Shown piece after piece: positions 7,409-16,883 of a stretch of 64,000 bases of DNA (positions are counted from its first letter, which is position 1; each line of letters starts with the position of its first letter). The DNA is from Candidatus Poribacteria bacterium (GTDB lineage: Bacteria > Poribacteria > WGA-4E > WGA-3G). Under the pieces are notes generated by a model. That model was not told where the DNA came from. It saw only the letters and a program-made list of their open reading frames with translations, and did no database searches. The position numbers and the translations under genes were made by a program. Location of the stretch: contig PYIY01000036.1 in the NCBI GenBank assembly GCA_003635195.1, positions 39,840 to 103,839 of the forward strand, given 5' to 3'.

Positions 7409-10400
7409 ATCCATACAGCGAAGACCAACTCATAGAACAACCCGCAATTGGCCTACTTGAAGATATAGGATGGGAGACGCTAAACTGCTACAGCGAATTT
7501 GAGAAAACCGAAGGAAGTCCGCTCGGTAGACAAACAAAATCTGAAGTCGTCCTAACTGCCCGACTGGAGACAGTGTTAAAGCACTTCAACCCTACCGCAA
7601 CCGATGATGCTATTGCCAAAGCAGTCGAGGAACTCACCCAGTCCCGCGCAGTCATGAGTCTTGTTGAAGCCAACCGAGAGATTTATACCCTCCTAAAAGA
7701 TGGCGTGAAAGTCACCCTCAGCGAGCCAGACGGTGAAAGCGAGACCGTTGAAGTGCTGCAAGTCATCGACTGGGACACCCCAGAGAACAACGACTTCTTT
7801 GCCGCATCCCAATTCTGGATCACCGGTGAGATGTATACAAAACGTCCAGATATAGTCTGTTTCGTCAACGGAATCCCGTTAGTGCTGATGGAGTTCAAAC
7901 GGATTGATGTCCACCTTAAAGCCGCTTATGACGATAACCTCCGAGACTATAAAACCACCATCCCGCACCTCTTTTGGTATAACGCCTTTGTTTTGCTCTC
8001 CAACGGCACAGAGAGTAAAGTCGGGAGCCTTACGGCTGATTGGGAACACTTCGCCGAATGGAAACGTATTCACAGCGAAAACGAACCCCCTCAAACCGCC
8101 TTAGAGACAATCCTGCACGCACTTTGCACACCGGAACGATTGCTTGATGTTGTCGAGAACTTTATCCTATTTATGGAAGCACAAGGCGGGTTAATCAAGA
8201 TTCTCGCCAAGAACCATCAATACCTCGGTGTCAACAACACGATTGAATCCCTGAAACGGATTGAAAATAACCACGGCAAACTCGGGGTCTTTTGGCATAC
8301 ACAGGGCAGCGGGAAAAGTATTTCGATGCTCTTTTTTGCACAGAAAGTGCTTAGAAAGGTGCAGGGAAACTGGACCTTTGTTGTCGTAACTGATCGCAAG
8401 GAATTGGATAACCAAACCTACAAGACCTTCGCCAGTGCGAGTGGTGTTCTGACACAGCAGGAGGTGCATGCAGAAAATATAAAACATCTCCGTCAACTCC
8501 TCAGCGAAGACCATCGCTATATCTTCACGCTTATCCACAAGTTCCAGACGCAAGGTGACGAGCGGCACCCTGTTCTCTCTGAGCGGTCAGACATTGTCGT
8601 TATCACCGATGAAGCGCATCGGAGTCAATACGATACACTCGCCTTGAACATGCGTACCGCGCTCCCCAACGCCGCATTCATCGCATTTACGGGGACACCG
8701 CTCATGGTTGGCGAAGAAAAAACAAAATCGGTGTTCGGCGATTATGTGAGTGTTTACGACTTCAACCAATCTATTGTGGATCGCGCAACCGTGCCACTCT
8801 ACTATGAAAACCGTGTGCCTTCCCTACAATTGATAAATGAGGACTTTAACGAAGACATCGAACAGGTCCTTGAGGATGCCGAATTGGACGACGCACAAGA
8901 GGCTAAGCTCGAACACGAATTTGCGAGAGAATACCATCTTATCACACGAGATGAGCGATTGGAAACCATCGCCAAGGATATCGTCTCCCACTTTATGGGC
9001 AGAGGCTATCAGGGGAAAGCCATGGTTATCTCAATTGACAAAGCGACTGCCGTCAAAATGTTCGACAAAGTGCAGAAATATTGGAAACATTTTATTGCGC
9101 AATTGAGATCCAAAGTAGCCACACGACGCGGCAGTGAAAAGGTTTACTTGCAAGAGCGGATCCGCTACATGGAAGAAACCGACATGGCAGTCGTCGTTTC
9201 CCCGGGACAAAACGAAATTGACGAACTCAGACAAAAAGGCGTAGACATCACACCGCACCGCACGCGTATGAGCACAGAGGATTTGGATACCAAATTCAAA
9301 GACCCCGATGACCCCTTCCGAATTGTTTTCGTCTGTGCGATGTGGATCACCGGTTTCGATGTTCCTTCATGTTCCACCATCTATCTTGACAAACCGCAGC
9401 GAAACCACACTTTGATGCAAACCATCGCAAGAGCCAACCGTGTTTACGGTGATAAAAATAACGGCTTAATTGTTGACTATATCGGAGTTTTCCGTGATCT
9501 TGAAAAAGCGTTGGCGGTTTATGCTACCGGTGCGGATCTGGAAGGAAACCAAAAACCGATTGCTGATAAGTCAGCACTGATTGAAAAACTCCGAGCAGCG
9601 ATCACTGAAATCACCGAATTCTGCCGAGGTATCGGTGTTGACTTAGATAAAGCCCAAACGGACGACGCATTCCAAAACATCGCCCAAATCAATGACGCAA
9701 TGGAACGTATCCTGATTAACGATGAAACTAAGAAGCGTTATCTACAACTCGCAACGAACGTCACGAAACTCTACAAAGCAATTCTACCCGACCCCGATGC
9801 ACATGAATTTACCAGAATTTGCCAACTTATTCATATCATCGCGCAAAAAATCAGAAATTTGACACCACCCGCTGATATCTCCGATGTCATGACAGACGTT
9901 GAGGCGGTGCTGGATCAGTCCATCGCACCTGAAGGCTATCGCATTGGGATACCGGTTGAGGGATACGATACGGAGCCGATAGATCTAAGTCAGATTGATT
10001 TTGAACAGTTAAGCGAGCGATTCAATACGCAGCACAAACGCCTCGAAGCGGAGAAACTCAGAGGCGCGATCACCGGCAAACTCAGCGCAATGATCCGTCT
10101 CAACAGAAGCCGTATGGATTATCAGGCGAAATTTGAGCAGATGATCGCAGAATACAACGCGGGTACGATTGGTGTTGCGGATTATTTTCAGAGGCTTTTT
10201 GACTTCGTTAATGATCTCACTGAAGAGGACCAACGCGCCAGTACTGAAGACCTCTCCGAAGAGGAATTGGCAGTGTTTGACCTTCTAACACAACGCGAAC
10301 CTCATTTAACGGCTCCAGAGCGGAATGAAGTGAAAGATGCTGTGAAGGAAATGCTTGAGACACTCAAACGAGAAAATTTAGGCTTGGATTGGCGGAAACA

Positions 10401-10566
10401 TACACAAACACGTGCACAAGTCAGACTTGCTGTTGAAAATATACTGGATAAAGGGCTGCCTCAACCTTACACGCTGGAACTGTTTAATCAGAAATCCGAG
10501 GCAATTTATCAGCACATCTACGACTCTTACTACGGTGAGGGAAAAAGCATTTATACCCAAAATTAG
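7405..10566 (+). CDS. hsdR: Type I restriction-modification system, endonuclease/translocase subunit HsdR
   Basis: Motor and nuclease subunit, 1053 residues, full length. The N-terminal PD-(D/E)XK nuclease is visible as RPDIVCFVNGIPLVLMEFKR near residues 148-166. The superfamily 2 helicase motor follows: Walker A HTQGSGKS near 297, motif II TDEAHRSQ near 400, motif III FTGTPLM near 430, and motif VI QTIARANRVY near 673. A C-terminal helical region of about 300 residues contacts the methylase core. Its ATG overlaps the toxin gene stop (ATGA). Together with hsdM and hsdS this gives a complete type I system that cuts unmodified foreign DNA after ATP-driven translocation. Confidence 0.97.
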   Translation: MNPYSEDQLIEQPAIGLLEDIGWETLNCYSEFEKTEGSPLGRQTKSEVVLTARLETVLKHFNPTATDDAIAKAVEELTQSRAVMSLVEANREIYTLLKDGVKVTLSEPDGESETVEVLQVIDWDTPENNDFFAASQFWITGEMYTKRPDIVCFVNGIPLVLMEFKRIDVHLKAAYDDNLRDYKTTIPHLFWYNAFVLLSNGTESKVGSLTADWEHFAEWKRIHSENEPPQTALETILHALCTPERLLDVVENFILFMEAQGGLIKILAKNHQYLGVNNTIESLKRIENNHGKLGVFWHTQGSGKSISMLFFAQKVLRKVQGNWTFVVVTDRKELDNQTYKTFASASGVLTQQEVHAENIKHLRQLLSEDHRYIFTLIHKFQTQGDERHPVLSERSDIVVITDEAHRSQYDTLALNMRTALPNAAFIAFTGTPLMVGEEKTKSVFGDYVSVYDFNQSIVDRATVPLYYENRVPSLQLINEDFNEDIEQVLEDAELDDAQEAKLEHEFAREYHLITRDERLETIAKDIVSHFMGRGYQGKAMVISIDKATAVKMFDKVQKYWKHFIAQLRSKVATRRGSEKVYLQERIRYMEETDMAVVVSPGQNEIDELRQKGVDITPHRTRMSTEDLDTKFKDPDDPFRIVFVCAMWITGFDVPSCSTIYLDKPQRNHTLMQTIARANRVYGDKNNGLIVDYIGVFRDLEKALAVYATGADLEGNQKPIADKSALIEKLRAAITEITEFCRGIGVDLDKAQTDDAFQNIAQINDAMERILINDETKKRYLQLATNVTKLYKAILPDPDAHEFTRICQLIHIIAQKIRNLTPPADISDVMTDVEAVLDQSIAPEGYRIGIPVEGYDTEPIDLSQIDFEQLSERFNTQHKRLEAEKLRGAITGKLSAMIRLNRSRMDYQAKFEQMIAEYNAGTIGVADYFQRLFDFVNDLTEEDQRASTEDLSEEELAVFDLLTQREPHLTAPERNEVKDAVKEMLETLKRENLGLDWRKHTQTRAQVRLAVENILDKGLPQPYTLELFNQKSEAIYQHIYDSYYGEGKSIYTQN

Positions 10567-10607
10567 TAAATGACCCTTGCATAGCATGCGGTGAACCCAA
10601 CTTTGCC

Positions 10608-10931
10608 CTAAGCACTCACGCGCACAACCTGCCCTTTTTGGAGTGTTTTCAATACAGTATTTACGTGAGGAATCAGTAAGGCAAGTGCTTCGTAGTGGTT
10701 CCTATTGGCTTCCAGCAGAACAATACCAAGTTCAATCTCCTCCAAGTTTTGTTCATACAAAATGCCTCTGTCTGTTGTCACAAAGGCATCAAATTCCGCC
10801 GCAGCCATTCGCAGGAGTTCTCCGTTCTCTTTTCCGTTCCAACCGCGATAACCAACTGTAATAACTTCAATTGAGTCAGCAAAAAGTGGGCGTAATTGAT
10901 GGGGAAGGTTTTCATCAAGCAACACGCGCAT
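10608..10931 (-). CDS. DUF5615 family PIN-like toxin
   Basis: A 107-residue protein beginning RVLLDENLPHQLRPLF, the conserved start of DUF5615 (Mut7-C/PIN-like) proteins in which the D-E-N triplet is catalytic. It continues with GKENGELLRMAAAEFDAFVT and the TTDRGILYEQN segment containing further acidic positions. Members are the toxin half of modules with DUF433. The start codon lies 17 bases inside the upstream DUF433 gene, as expected for a coupled pair. Confidence 0.88.
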   Translation of the reverse strand: MRVLLDENLPHQLRPLFADSIEVITVGYRGWNGKENGELLRMAAAEFDAFVTTDRGILYEQNLEEIELGIVLLEANRNHYEALALLIPHVNTVLKTLQKGQVVRVSA

Positions 10932-11130
10932 TCGCGTACTCCAGTGTCATCTCCAAGTAAGCAACTGCTTGCTCGTGTGAGACTGTCGGAAAATCAGCGA
11001 GGAATGTATCAAGTGAATCACCGGATACGAGATAGTGGATTAGGGTTTCAACAGGCACTCGGGTACCCGCGAAAACTAAAGCACCATGCATCACACGTGG
11101 ATTTTGCGACATGATTTGCTCTTTTTTCAT
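10915..11130 (-). CDS. DUF433 family antitoxin
   Basis: 71 residues with NPRVMHGALVFAGTRVPVET, LIHYLVSGDSLDTFLADFP and VSHEQAVAYLEM, the complete DUF433 signature (P-x-[IV]xxG...F.GTR[IV]PV...L...G.s...fl...P.[ls].e). DUF433 proteins are winged-helix DNA-binding antitoxins and normally precede a DUF5615 toxin, as here with a 17-base overlap. The pair is probably self-regulated from its own promoter to the right of 11130. Confidence 0.9.
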   Translation of the reverse strand: MKKEQIMSQNPRVMHGALVFAGTRVPVETLIHYLVSGDSLDTFLADFPTVSHEQAVAYLEMTLEYANARVA

Positions 11131-11190
11131 GGTGTGTTTTTCCTTTAATGTTGTAAAACTAAAAACAGACAGATCGTCTCAACCCAAGTA

Positions 11191-11211
11191 GGCGCGGTTT
11201 CAAACCGCGCC
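11191..11211. repeat. Perfect inverted repeat GGCGCGGTTT/AAACCGCGCC
   Basis: Two 10-base arms around a single base, between the phosphofructokinase stop and the DUF433 gene. It could stop transcription of the minus-strand operon, but neither strand has a run of T after the stem, so it is not a standard terminator. Similar GTAGGCG-type hairpins occur at 39134 and 48872, suggesting a REP-like repeat. Confidence 0.6.
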
Positions 11212-11237
11212 TTTGATGTATTCCAACGCCCTAACGA

Positions 11238-12440
11238 CTATTCAATCTTGCCGATCTCAATTAAGCGATCGTCTAGGGACCGTTCTGGGCGGGGTAAGTC
11301 CCCGAACAATGGACGAAAATATCCTGCCCCCGCTGGCGACATCTGATACCGTTCGGCATCGTAGAACCGCAGGTCGAGACTTCTCCGAATAACGTGACCA
11401 GACGCATCCCGCTTTAAAACCTGCTCTAACGGCATTAGCGTCGGTTCAATCCCCACCTCCGTCCGCGTAATCGTTGCGACACCGTTGAACATCCCGTCTG
11501 AGAGTGCTTGCACCGCCATAGCACCCGCCTTCATAGCGATGTCTCTATCCAAGGGTATCGGGCTGCCACACCTCTGGAGGTACCCAAGGATTAAGGCTCG
11601 GAACGCCGACTCCGAAATATCCGGGAGGCGTTTCTTCATCGCTTCAACGATAATCTCTGAGCATCCCCCCGGTTTCGTATGCCCGAAAGCGTCGAGCTCC
11701 GCTTCCGATGTAATCATCAGTTCGCCATCATCATTCCGAATACCCTCCGAGACAACGACAATAACATTGCCTTGTTCAGTGTGTTTTTCACGGATCGCTT
11801 CTGCCAGTCTATCCGGTTGATACGGTATTTCTGGCACAACGATCAGGTCCGCTTGCCCGTAAGCAGCAGATAACGTTAGCCAACCCGCGTCTCTCCCCAT
11901 CGCTTCAACGATAATCACACGGTCATGGGAATAGGTCGTTGTCCGTAAGTCTCGGACGTAATTGATAACGCTATTTGCGGATGAAGGGAAACCGGGACAG
12001 AAATAGTTCACCATTTTAGAGTAGTCAACAGCGTCCCCCTCTGGTGGATTAACACCGACATCGTTATCAATGGTTTTGGTGACGAACGTGGTTGTGAACT
12101 GATCGGATAGTGCCGTCCCGACCGTCAAAGTATCATCACCGCCAATCGGAATCAGACCGCTAATGTCGAGTTTTTTAAGATTATCTACTGCCTCATCTAA
12201 CTTATTATCTTTAATCAGGTTCGTGCGTGAACTCTTTAGAAGCGTTCCTCCTCTGTTTTCGTCAATCAGGTCGGGGGTCAGCATAAAGTAGCGTCCACCT
12301 TTCAGGACACCGCGCCACCCTTCCATGAATCCGATGAGTTCAAAACCGAGTTCCTCAGCTTTCAGCGCGATACCTTTAAGGGTAGCGTTGAGCGCGCTCG
12401 TATCGCCACCCCCTGTTAAAACACCAATCTTTTTTTTCAT
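11238..12440 (-). CDS. 6-phosphofructokinase, predicted pyrophosphate-dependent
   Basis: Phosphofructokinase A-family enzyme, 400 residues, converting fructose 6-phosphate and fructose 1,6-bisphosphate. The N-terminal nucleotide loop reads GVLTGGGDTSALNATLKG. The phosphoryl-donor site reads IGGDDTLTVG, with Asp at residue 103 where ATP enzymes have Gly, and the catalytic segment reads TKTIDNDVG, with Lys at 122 where ATP enzymes have Gly. In this family that Asp/Lys pair marks pyrophosphate specificity, making the step reversible. Also visible are MGRDAGWLTL and the effector/substrate segment LGYLQRCGSPIPLDR. It ends a five-gene minus-strand run (12477, 13263, 14851 and 16884 lie upstream) with gaps of 28-78 bases. 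Confidence 0.93.
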   Translation of the reverse strand: MKKKIGVLTGGGDTSALNATLKGIALKAEELGFELIGFMEGWRGVLKGGRYFMLTPDLIDENRGGTLLKSSRTNLIKDNKLDEAVDNLKKLDISGLIPIGGDDTLTVGTALSDQFTTTFVTKTIDNDVGVNPPEGDAVDYSKMVNYFCPGFPSSANSVINYVRDLRTTTYSHDRVIIVEAMGRDAGWLTLSAAYGQADLIVVPEIPYQPDRLAEAIREKHTEQGNVIVVVSEGIRNDDGELMITSEAELDAFGHTKPGGCSEIIVEAMKKRLPDISESAFRALILGYLQRCGSPIPLDRDIAMKAGAMAVQALSDGMFNGVATITRTEVGIEPTLMPLEQVLKRDASGHVIRRSLDLRFYDAERYQMSPAGAGYFRPLFGDLPRPERSLDDRLIEIGKIE

Positions 12441-12476
12441 GAAAAACTCCTTTATTATACAAATGTCCAGTTGATG

Positions 12477-13184
12477 TTAGCGAGACGAGATCATGCCGTC
12501 ACATCCGAGAAAAGCATTCTCAATCTTCACTTCACCGTACGGTTCATAGAACGTGCTGGGTACCTCTATAGGCAAAGAAACCTGGTGCGTTTTCCCGTCA
12601 ATGACTTCTTCACCGGTATCTAATTGGACTTTCTGATCCATTGGCGTATCGACACCCTCAAAGTCAAAATCTGTGCTCCAATCTTCTTCTATCCCGAAAA
12701 CAAAGTACTCAAAGGCGTTGAAGGTATTATGTTTCGGTACATCGCATGTCAGATGTCCAAAGATACAAATAGGAATACCGTTGGTTTGTGCGTAGAAAGT
12801 ACAATCCAGATGTGTTTGCAGTTTCCCATTAGTCAACGCCAAATCGACCTGATATGGGTGTTCCTTGAAAAGTGCCCGACCGAGCCAAGACAATTGCCAA
12901 CGGTGATAACCGAGTTTGATTAGCCCTCCACGGTGCTGACAATCCACAAAGACATGCGGATAGCGTTCTTGATATTCCAAGAGCTGTCCGACGTAAGAAG
13001 GCTCAGAAAACCTGAACGGCAAATTCGTGTCGTAAAACTCAGGTTCTTCTTCGCTATCAGCGATCAGATTGGATATGACCCAAAAATCTACTGAAGGCAT
13101 TCCTGCGGCGGCATGTAGCACTGGCGATTTGAGTAAAAGTTGACGCGCTTGCTGGTAATCTTTCACCCATCTCTCATAAAGCAC
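12477..13184 (-). CDS. Conserved-looking hypothetical protein
   Basis: 235 residues with no signal peptide or membrane segment, and no motif I recognise. It is rich in aromatic residues and histidines (QHRGGLIKLGYHRWQLSWLG, CDVPKHNTFNAFEYFVFGIE), a composition typical of a beta-rich sugar-binding or cupin-like fold, but this is only an impression. The phosphofructokinase starts 36 bases downstream and the thiamine-diphosphate enzyme ends 78 bases upstream, so it is probably co-transcribed with them. No function is assigned. Confidence 0.65.
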   Translation of the reverse strand: MLYERWVKDYQQARQLLLKSPVLHAAAGMPSVDFWVISNLIADSEEEPEFYDTNLPFRFSEPSYVGQLLEYQERYPHVFVDCQHRGGLIKLGYHRWQLSWLGRALFKEHPYQVDLALTNGKLQTHLDCTFYAQTNGIPICIFGHLTCDVPKHNTFNAFEYFVFGIEEDWSTDFDFEGVDTPMDQKVQLDTGEEVIDGKTHQVSLPIEVPSTFYEPYGEVKIENAFLGCDGMISSR

Positions 13185-13262
13185 ATCCTCTTCGGTGTTG
13201 TTCTGTCTTTTTTTTTCTTCACCTGAAAACTCCCTGTTTGTTGTATAGATGAAGTAGAATTA

Positions 13263-14822
13263 TTACTTAACGACTTCAAGGAGAACCGGCTTATCCATAG
13301 CGAGTGCCTTTTCAAACATCGGCTTAAAGTCGTTAGGATCTTCGACCCGTAATCCGACTGCACCGAAGGATTCAGCAAATTGCACAAAATCTGGATTCAC
13401 CAACTCCACACCGATGCGTTTGCCGAACCGTCGCAGTTGTCCACGTTCAATTGAGGTGTACTGATTATCGTTCATCACGAGCGTCACAACGGGTAGATTG
13501 TACATTACCGCGGTTGCGAAATCGGGACAGGTCATTAAGAACCCGCCATCACCACTCAGCGCGACGACTTTCCGTTCTGGATAAGCGACTTGCGCACCGA
13601 TGGCACCCGTCAATCCGATACCCATTGCCACAGATACACCGGAGAAGATATAACTCCCCGGGTGATAACATGGAAAATGTGCCAGCGCGCCGTAACCCGT
13701 AATGTTAACGTCAACCGACAAGATGGCATCGCGAGGCATCACATCGCGCATCTCTTGGAGGATTCGAGGGTGTTCAATTGCCGTCCATTGGCGGCGTAAT
13801 TCGCGTAAACCTTCACCCCAACCGCCTGCCCGTTTCTCATCGCGCAGTACGGCGTTCAACTGACGTAAAACCAGTTTCGGATTCGCACCGATGCCGACAG
13901 TCGCCGGATATTCTTTGTGAATCTCGTCGGGGTCGGCTTCGATATGCAACAGCGGTTGTGGAATCTTGAGGCTCCAGTTACCGGTATCGCGATAGTTGAA
14001 TCGGGTGCCGACGGCAACGAGTAAATCAGCGGCATTCATCGCTGCTTGGGCAACGCCGTCTCGGAAGATACCGATGGAATGCGGAGAGTCTTCCGGCACT
14101 GAACCTTTTCCGAAACCCGTCATCACGATTGGCGCGTCAAGTAGTTGAGCGAACGCAAGTATATCTTCAGTGGCGCGTGTGTGATTGATGCCACCGCCTG
14201 CGATAATCAGTGGACGTTCTGCTTTACTGAGAAGTGCTATGGCAGCATCAATATCTTGCGGACTCGCTGTCGTCTGAATACCGTTGTTCCGTGGCGGAAT
14301 GGGGAGATCGGCTTCGGCATCCAACGCATCTTTCGCCAACTCGATTAGCACAGGGCCAGGTCTACCTGACCGCAGCGCACTAAAACTCCGGTTGACCGCG
14401 TCCGGAATCTGATCGACGCGATGCACAATCTCCAGATGTTTCGTCATCGGCGTGAAGGCAGCTCGCTGGTCTAACCCGTGAAAACTTTTCTTCGGATCCC
14501 GTGGTGCCAAATAAGATGGGTTCTGTCCAGTAATCCAAAGCACTGGGGAGGAGGCTGTATTCGCCTCACCGATGCCGACAGAGGCGTTATTTGAGCCGGG
14601 CCCCGGCACAGTCATACAGACACCGACATCGCCTGTCGCGCGGGCGTAGCCGTCTGCCATAAACGCCGCCCCGCCTTCATGTCGTGTGACATAGTGCTGG
14701 ATATTGTCTTGGTTGTTATATAAGGCTTCATAAACGGTATCCAGGTGGTTCCCCGGTAAACCGAAAATATCTTTAACGCCTTGTGCTTTCAAACATTCAA
14801 CAAAAATATCGCCACCTGTCAT
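13263..14822 (-). CDS. Thiamine-diphosphate-dependent enzyme, acetolactate-synthase-like
   Basis: 519 residues from the ATG at 14822, which has AAGGAG seven bases upstream; an extension to 14894 would run into the preceding gene. Three-domain architecture: an N-terminal PYR domain with GIFGLPGNHLD-like start and the catalytic glutamate in TRHEGGAAFMADGYA; a central domain with PLIIAGGGINHT; and a C-terminal PP domain with the diphosphate-binding signature GDGGFLMTCPDF...VMNDNQY. It belongs to the acetolactate synthase, glyoxylate carboligase and benzoylformate decarboxylase group. Nothing shows which 2-oxoacid is used. No small regulatory subunit is present, so a catabolic decarboxylase or carboligase is more likely than branched-chain amino-acid synthesis. 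Confidence 0.88.
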   Translation of the reverse strand: MTGGDIFVECLKAQGVKDIFGLPGNHLDTVYEALYNNQDNIQHYVTRHEGGAAFMADGYARATGDVGVCMTVPGPGSNNASVGIGEANTASSPVLWITGQNPSYLAPRDPKKSFHGLDQRAAFTPMTKHLEIVHRVDQIPDAVNRSFSALRSGRPGPVLIELAKDALDAEADLPIPPRNNGIQTTASPQDIDAAIALLSKAERPLIIAGGGINHTRATEDILAFAQLLDAPIVMTGFGKGSVPEDSPHSIGIFRDGVAQAAMNAADLLVAVGTRFNYRDTGNWSLKIPQPLLHIEADPDEIHKEYPATVGIGANPKLVLRQLNAVLRDEKRAGGWGEGLRELRRQWTAIEHPRILQEMRDVMPRDAILSVDVNITGYGALAHFPCYHPGSYIFSGVSVAMGIGLTGAIGAQVAYPERKVVALSGDGGFLMTCPDFATAVMYNLPVVTLVMNDNQYTSIERGQLRRFGKRIGVELVNPDFVQFAESFGAVGLRVEDPNDFKPMFEKALAMDKPVLLEVVK

Positions 14823-14850
14823 AGTTAACTCCTTTTCTATAGTCTTGTAC

Positions 14851-16833
14851 TTACGCAGTCTGTGCGGCTGAGTCAAGTGTCTTCGCCTTCTCAAAGTCAG
14901 CCCCCGCTGCTTCCTGTTGACCTAATTTCTCCTTCACATATCCGCGATTCCGATGCGCCTTGACATGCTTCGGATTTAACTGAATCGCTTTATCCAGATC
15001 TGCAATCGCCGCGTGATAGTATCCCTCTGCTTCTTGTGAATTTCCGCAATCAGACTCCGACTGACCTAAGCGGTATTTCGCAAGCCCGCGATTATTGTAA
15101 GCAGCAGTATACTTTGGACTCAGTCGGATAGCTTCCGTACAATCGGCAATTGCCCCCTGCAAGTGATATTTTGCTTTTTCTGGATTCTTCCGGCGCAACT
15201 CACGCTGTCCCAAGTCATTCTGCGAAATTGCCCGATTGCTGTAGACGGGCGCGTATTCTGGGTTTAACCGGATAGCCTTATCAAAACTATCCATCGCGGC
15301 TTCGTATGCCTGCCCGCCATTTTTTCCGCGCCCGTCTTTGTAGTAATCCTCCGCCAAATCTCCGTTTATCTGCGTTGCCTTCTCAAAATCGGCTTTTGCG
15401 GCATCTTTTTCGCCGAGTACTTCCTTTGCAAGCCCACGATCCAGGTAGTTTATTGCCGTCTCCGGATTGAGTCGAATGGCAGCGTCGAAATCTGCGATTG
15501 CCTTGTCATGATCACCAAGGGCAGCCCGTGCAGCCCCACGAGTATGATAAGCAGCACTGCTATCCGCATCTGATGTGGCTAACTCGATGGCGACATCACT
15601 GTCAACGACAGCACTTTGATAGTACCATGCGGCATCTCCGCTGTGCTCTGGTTCGGTTACAATTTGCCCGAGGAGATATTTCGTCCAGCCGCGGGCATTA
15701 TAGGCTGAGGCAAACTTTGGTTCCCACTCAATAAGATACGTCCAGTCGGCGATCGCCGCGTGATAGTGCTTTCGGGCTTCTACTATATCCCCGTGTTCTA
15801 CCTTGGATCCGCCACTTCGCATCTTTGCATTTGCGCGGGCGTAAACTGCCTTCGGGTTGTCTAACCATCGCAAGGGGATCAGAAATAGCCGTGCTAACAT
15901 TTGATTCCAGAAAGAACGAAGATTTGGGAAAAAATAATTCGTTGACATGAGTCGATAAGCCTTCACCCGGTCCATAAGGAGTACTATACCGTCAAGCGAA
16001 TCAAACTGCTTATAGTTCCCCTTAGTATTCAGCCTTATCAATTTAGTACGTGTGTCACCACGGGCTGTATAGACATTAGGTATATCCGGGTTAAGATTGA
16101 TAGCCTCATTATAGGCGGCAAGGGCACTTTCAAAATCGTCTCCCGCTTGATGCGCCATACCCTTTTTATACGCAAGATAAGCACGTATTCGCGGGCGGTT
16201 TTGCCATTCTGTTAAAGGTTGAACTTCTGTCTGTTCCGCCGATGTGAGCAACGCTTTGAGCACGTTTGAAGGCACAGCGTACCCCCTACTTTTACTGGGT
16301 TTGACACTACCCCGCGACAGTACGGCTATGACTTCCCCTTCGTTGTTCAGCACTGGGCAACCACTCCACCCTGGCCCCGCAGCAGGTATGTGTAACCGAA
16401 GCCATTTGTCATTTTTCTCGATACATCGGACAGTAGCCGCTGCACTGTTTTCCTTGGCCCCGTCATAGCCGATGGCACAAATGCGCGCCTTTCTTTTAAC
16501 AGTCTCGCTGTTGCCAAGGCGGAAAGGAATCTCTTCTTCTGAGACTTTTAGAACAGCGAGATCGTTCTTTTCATCAAACGCAGTAATGCCTTCAATTGTG
16601 TACGCGGCATCTGTGTCAACATGCTTTACGGCAACGCTCATAGCCCCTTCTAAGACGTGAAAACTTGTCGCAATTTGACTGCGTCCCACAAAGAAGCCAC
16701 TACAATTACTAATGTTAACTTTGTATTTGTTTTCGCCAATATACTTCCGAAAAGTCTCTACCTCCAAGATCACCAGGGTACCTTGGATATTTTGGGTATG
16801 CTGCTGGTGTGAGTTCTTTTTTTTCTTGGTCAT
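14851..16833 (-). CDS. Trypsin-like serine protease fused to TPR repeats
   Basis: 660 residues. Residues 40-205 form a chymotrypsin-fold protease with all three catalytic residues: His59 in ATSFHVLEG, Asp91 in KNDLAVLKV, and Ser157 in GPGWSGCPVL. From about 220 onward the protein consists of TPR repeats (YKKGMAHQAGDDFESALAAY, AYHTRGAARAALGDHDKAIA and similar), with a longer insert near 270-340. There is no signal peptide; the N-terminus is lysine-rich, so a cytoplasmic location is predicted. The protease could process partners captured by the TPR array. Related protease-TPR fusions occur in signalling and conflict systems, but the role here is unknown. It lies between a glycosidase-like gene and the thiamine-diphosphate enzyme. 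Confidence 0.87.
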   Translation of the reverse strand: MTKKKKNSHQQHTQNIQGTLVILEVETFRKYIGENKYKVNISNCSGFFVGRSQIATSFHVLEGAMSVAVKHVDTDAAYTIEGITAFDEKNDLAVLKVSEEEIPFRLGNSETVKRKARICAIGYDGAKENSAAATVRCIEKNDKWLRLHIPAAGPGWSGCPVLNNEGEVIAVLSRGSVKPSKSRGYAVPSNVLKALLTSAEQTEVQPLTEWQNRPRIRAYLAYKKGMAHQAGDDFESALAAYNEAINLNPDIPNVYTARGDTRTKLIRLNTKGNYKQFDSLDGIVLLMDRVKAYRLMSTNYFFPNLRSFWNQMLARLFLIPLRWLDNPKAVYARANAKMRSGGSKVEHGDIVEARKHYHAAIADWTYLIEWEPKFASAYNARGWTKYLLGQIVTEPEHSGDAAWYYQSAVVDSDVAIELATSDADSSAAYHTRGAARAALGDHDKAIADFDAAIRLNPETAINYLDRGLAKEVLGEKDAAKADFEKATQINGDLAEDYYKDGRGKNGGQAYEAAMDSFDKAIRLNPEYAPVYSNRAISQNDLGQRELRRKNPEKAKYHLQGAIADCTEAIRLSPKYTAAYNNRGLAKYRLGQSESDCGNSQEAEGYYHAAIADLDKAIQLNPKHVKAHRNRGYVKEKLGQQEAAGADFEKAKTLDSAAQTA

Positions 16834-16883
16834 AAAACCCTATGCTTTCTAAGGTCTACAGTTTTCGCTGAGTGTTCCTTACC

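Noticed and set aside
11191..11211. Rho-independent terminator for the phosphofructokinase operon
   Set aside because: The stem is perfect but no T-run follows on either strand, and similar hairpins occur elsewhere; listed as a repeat.
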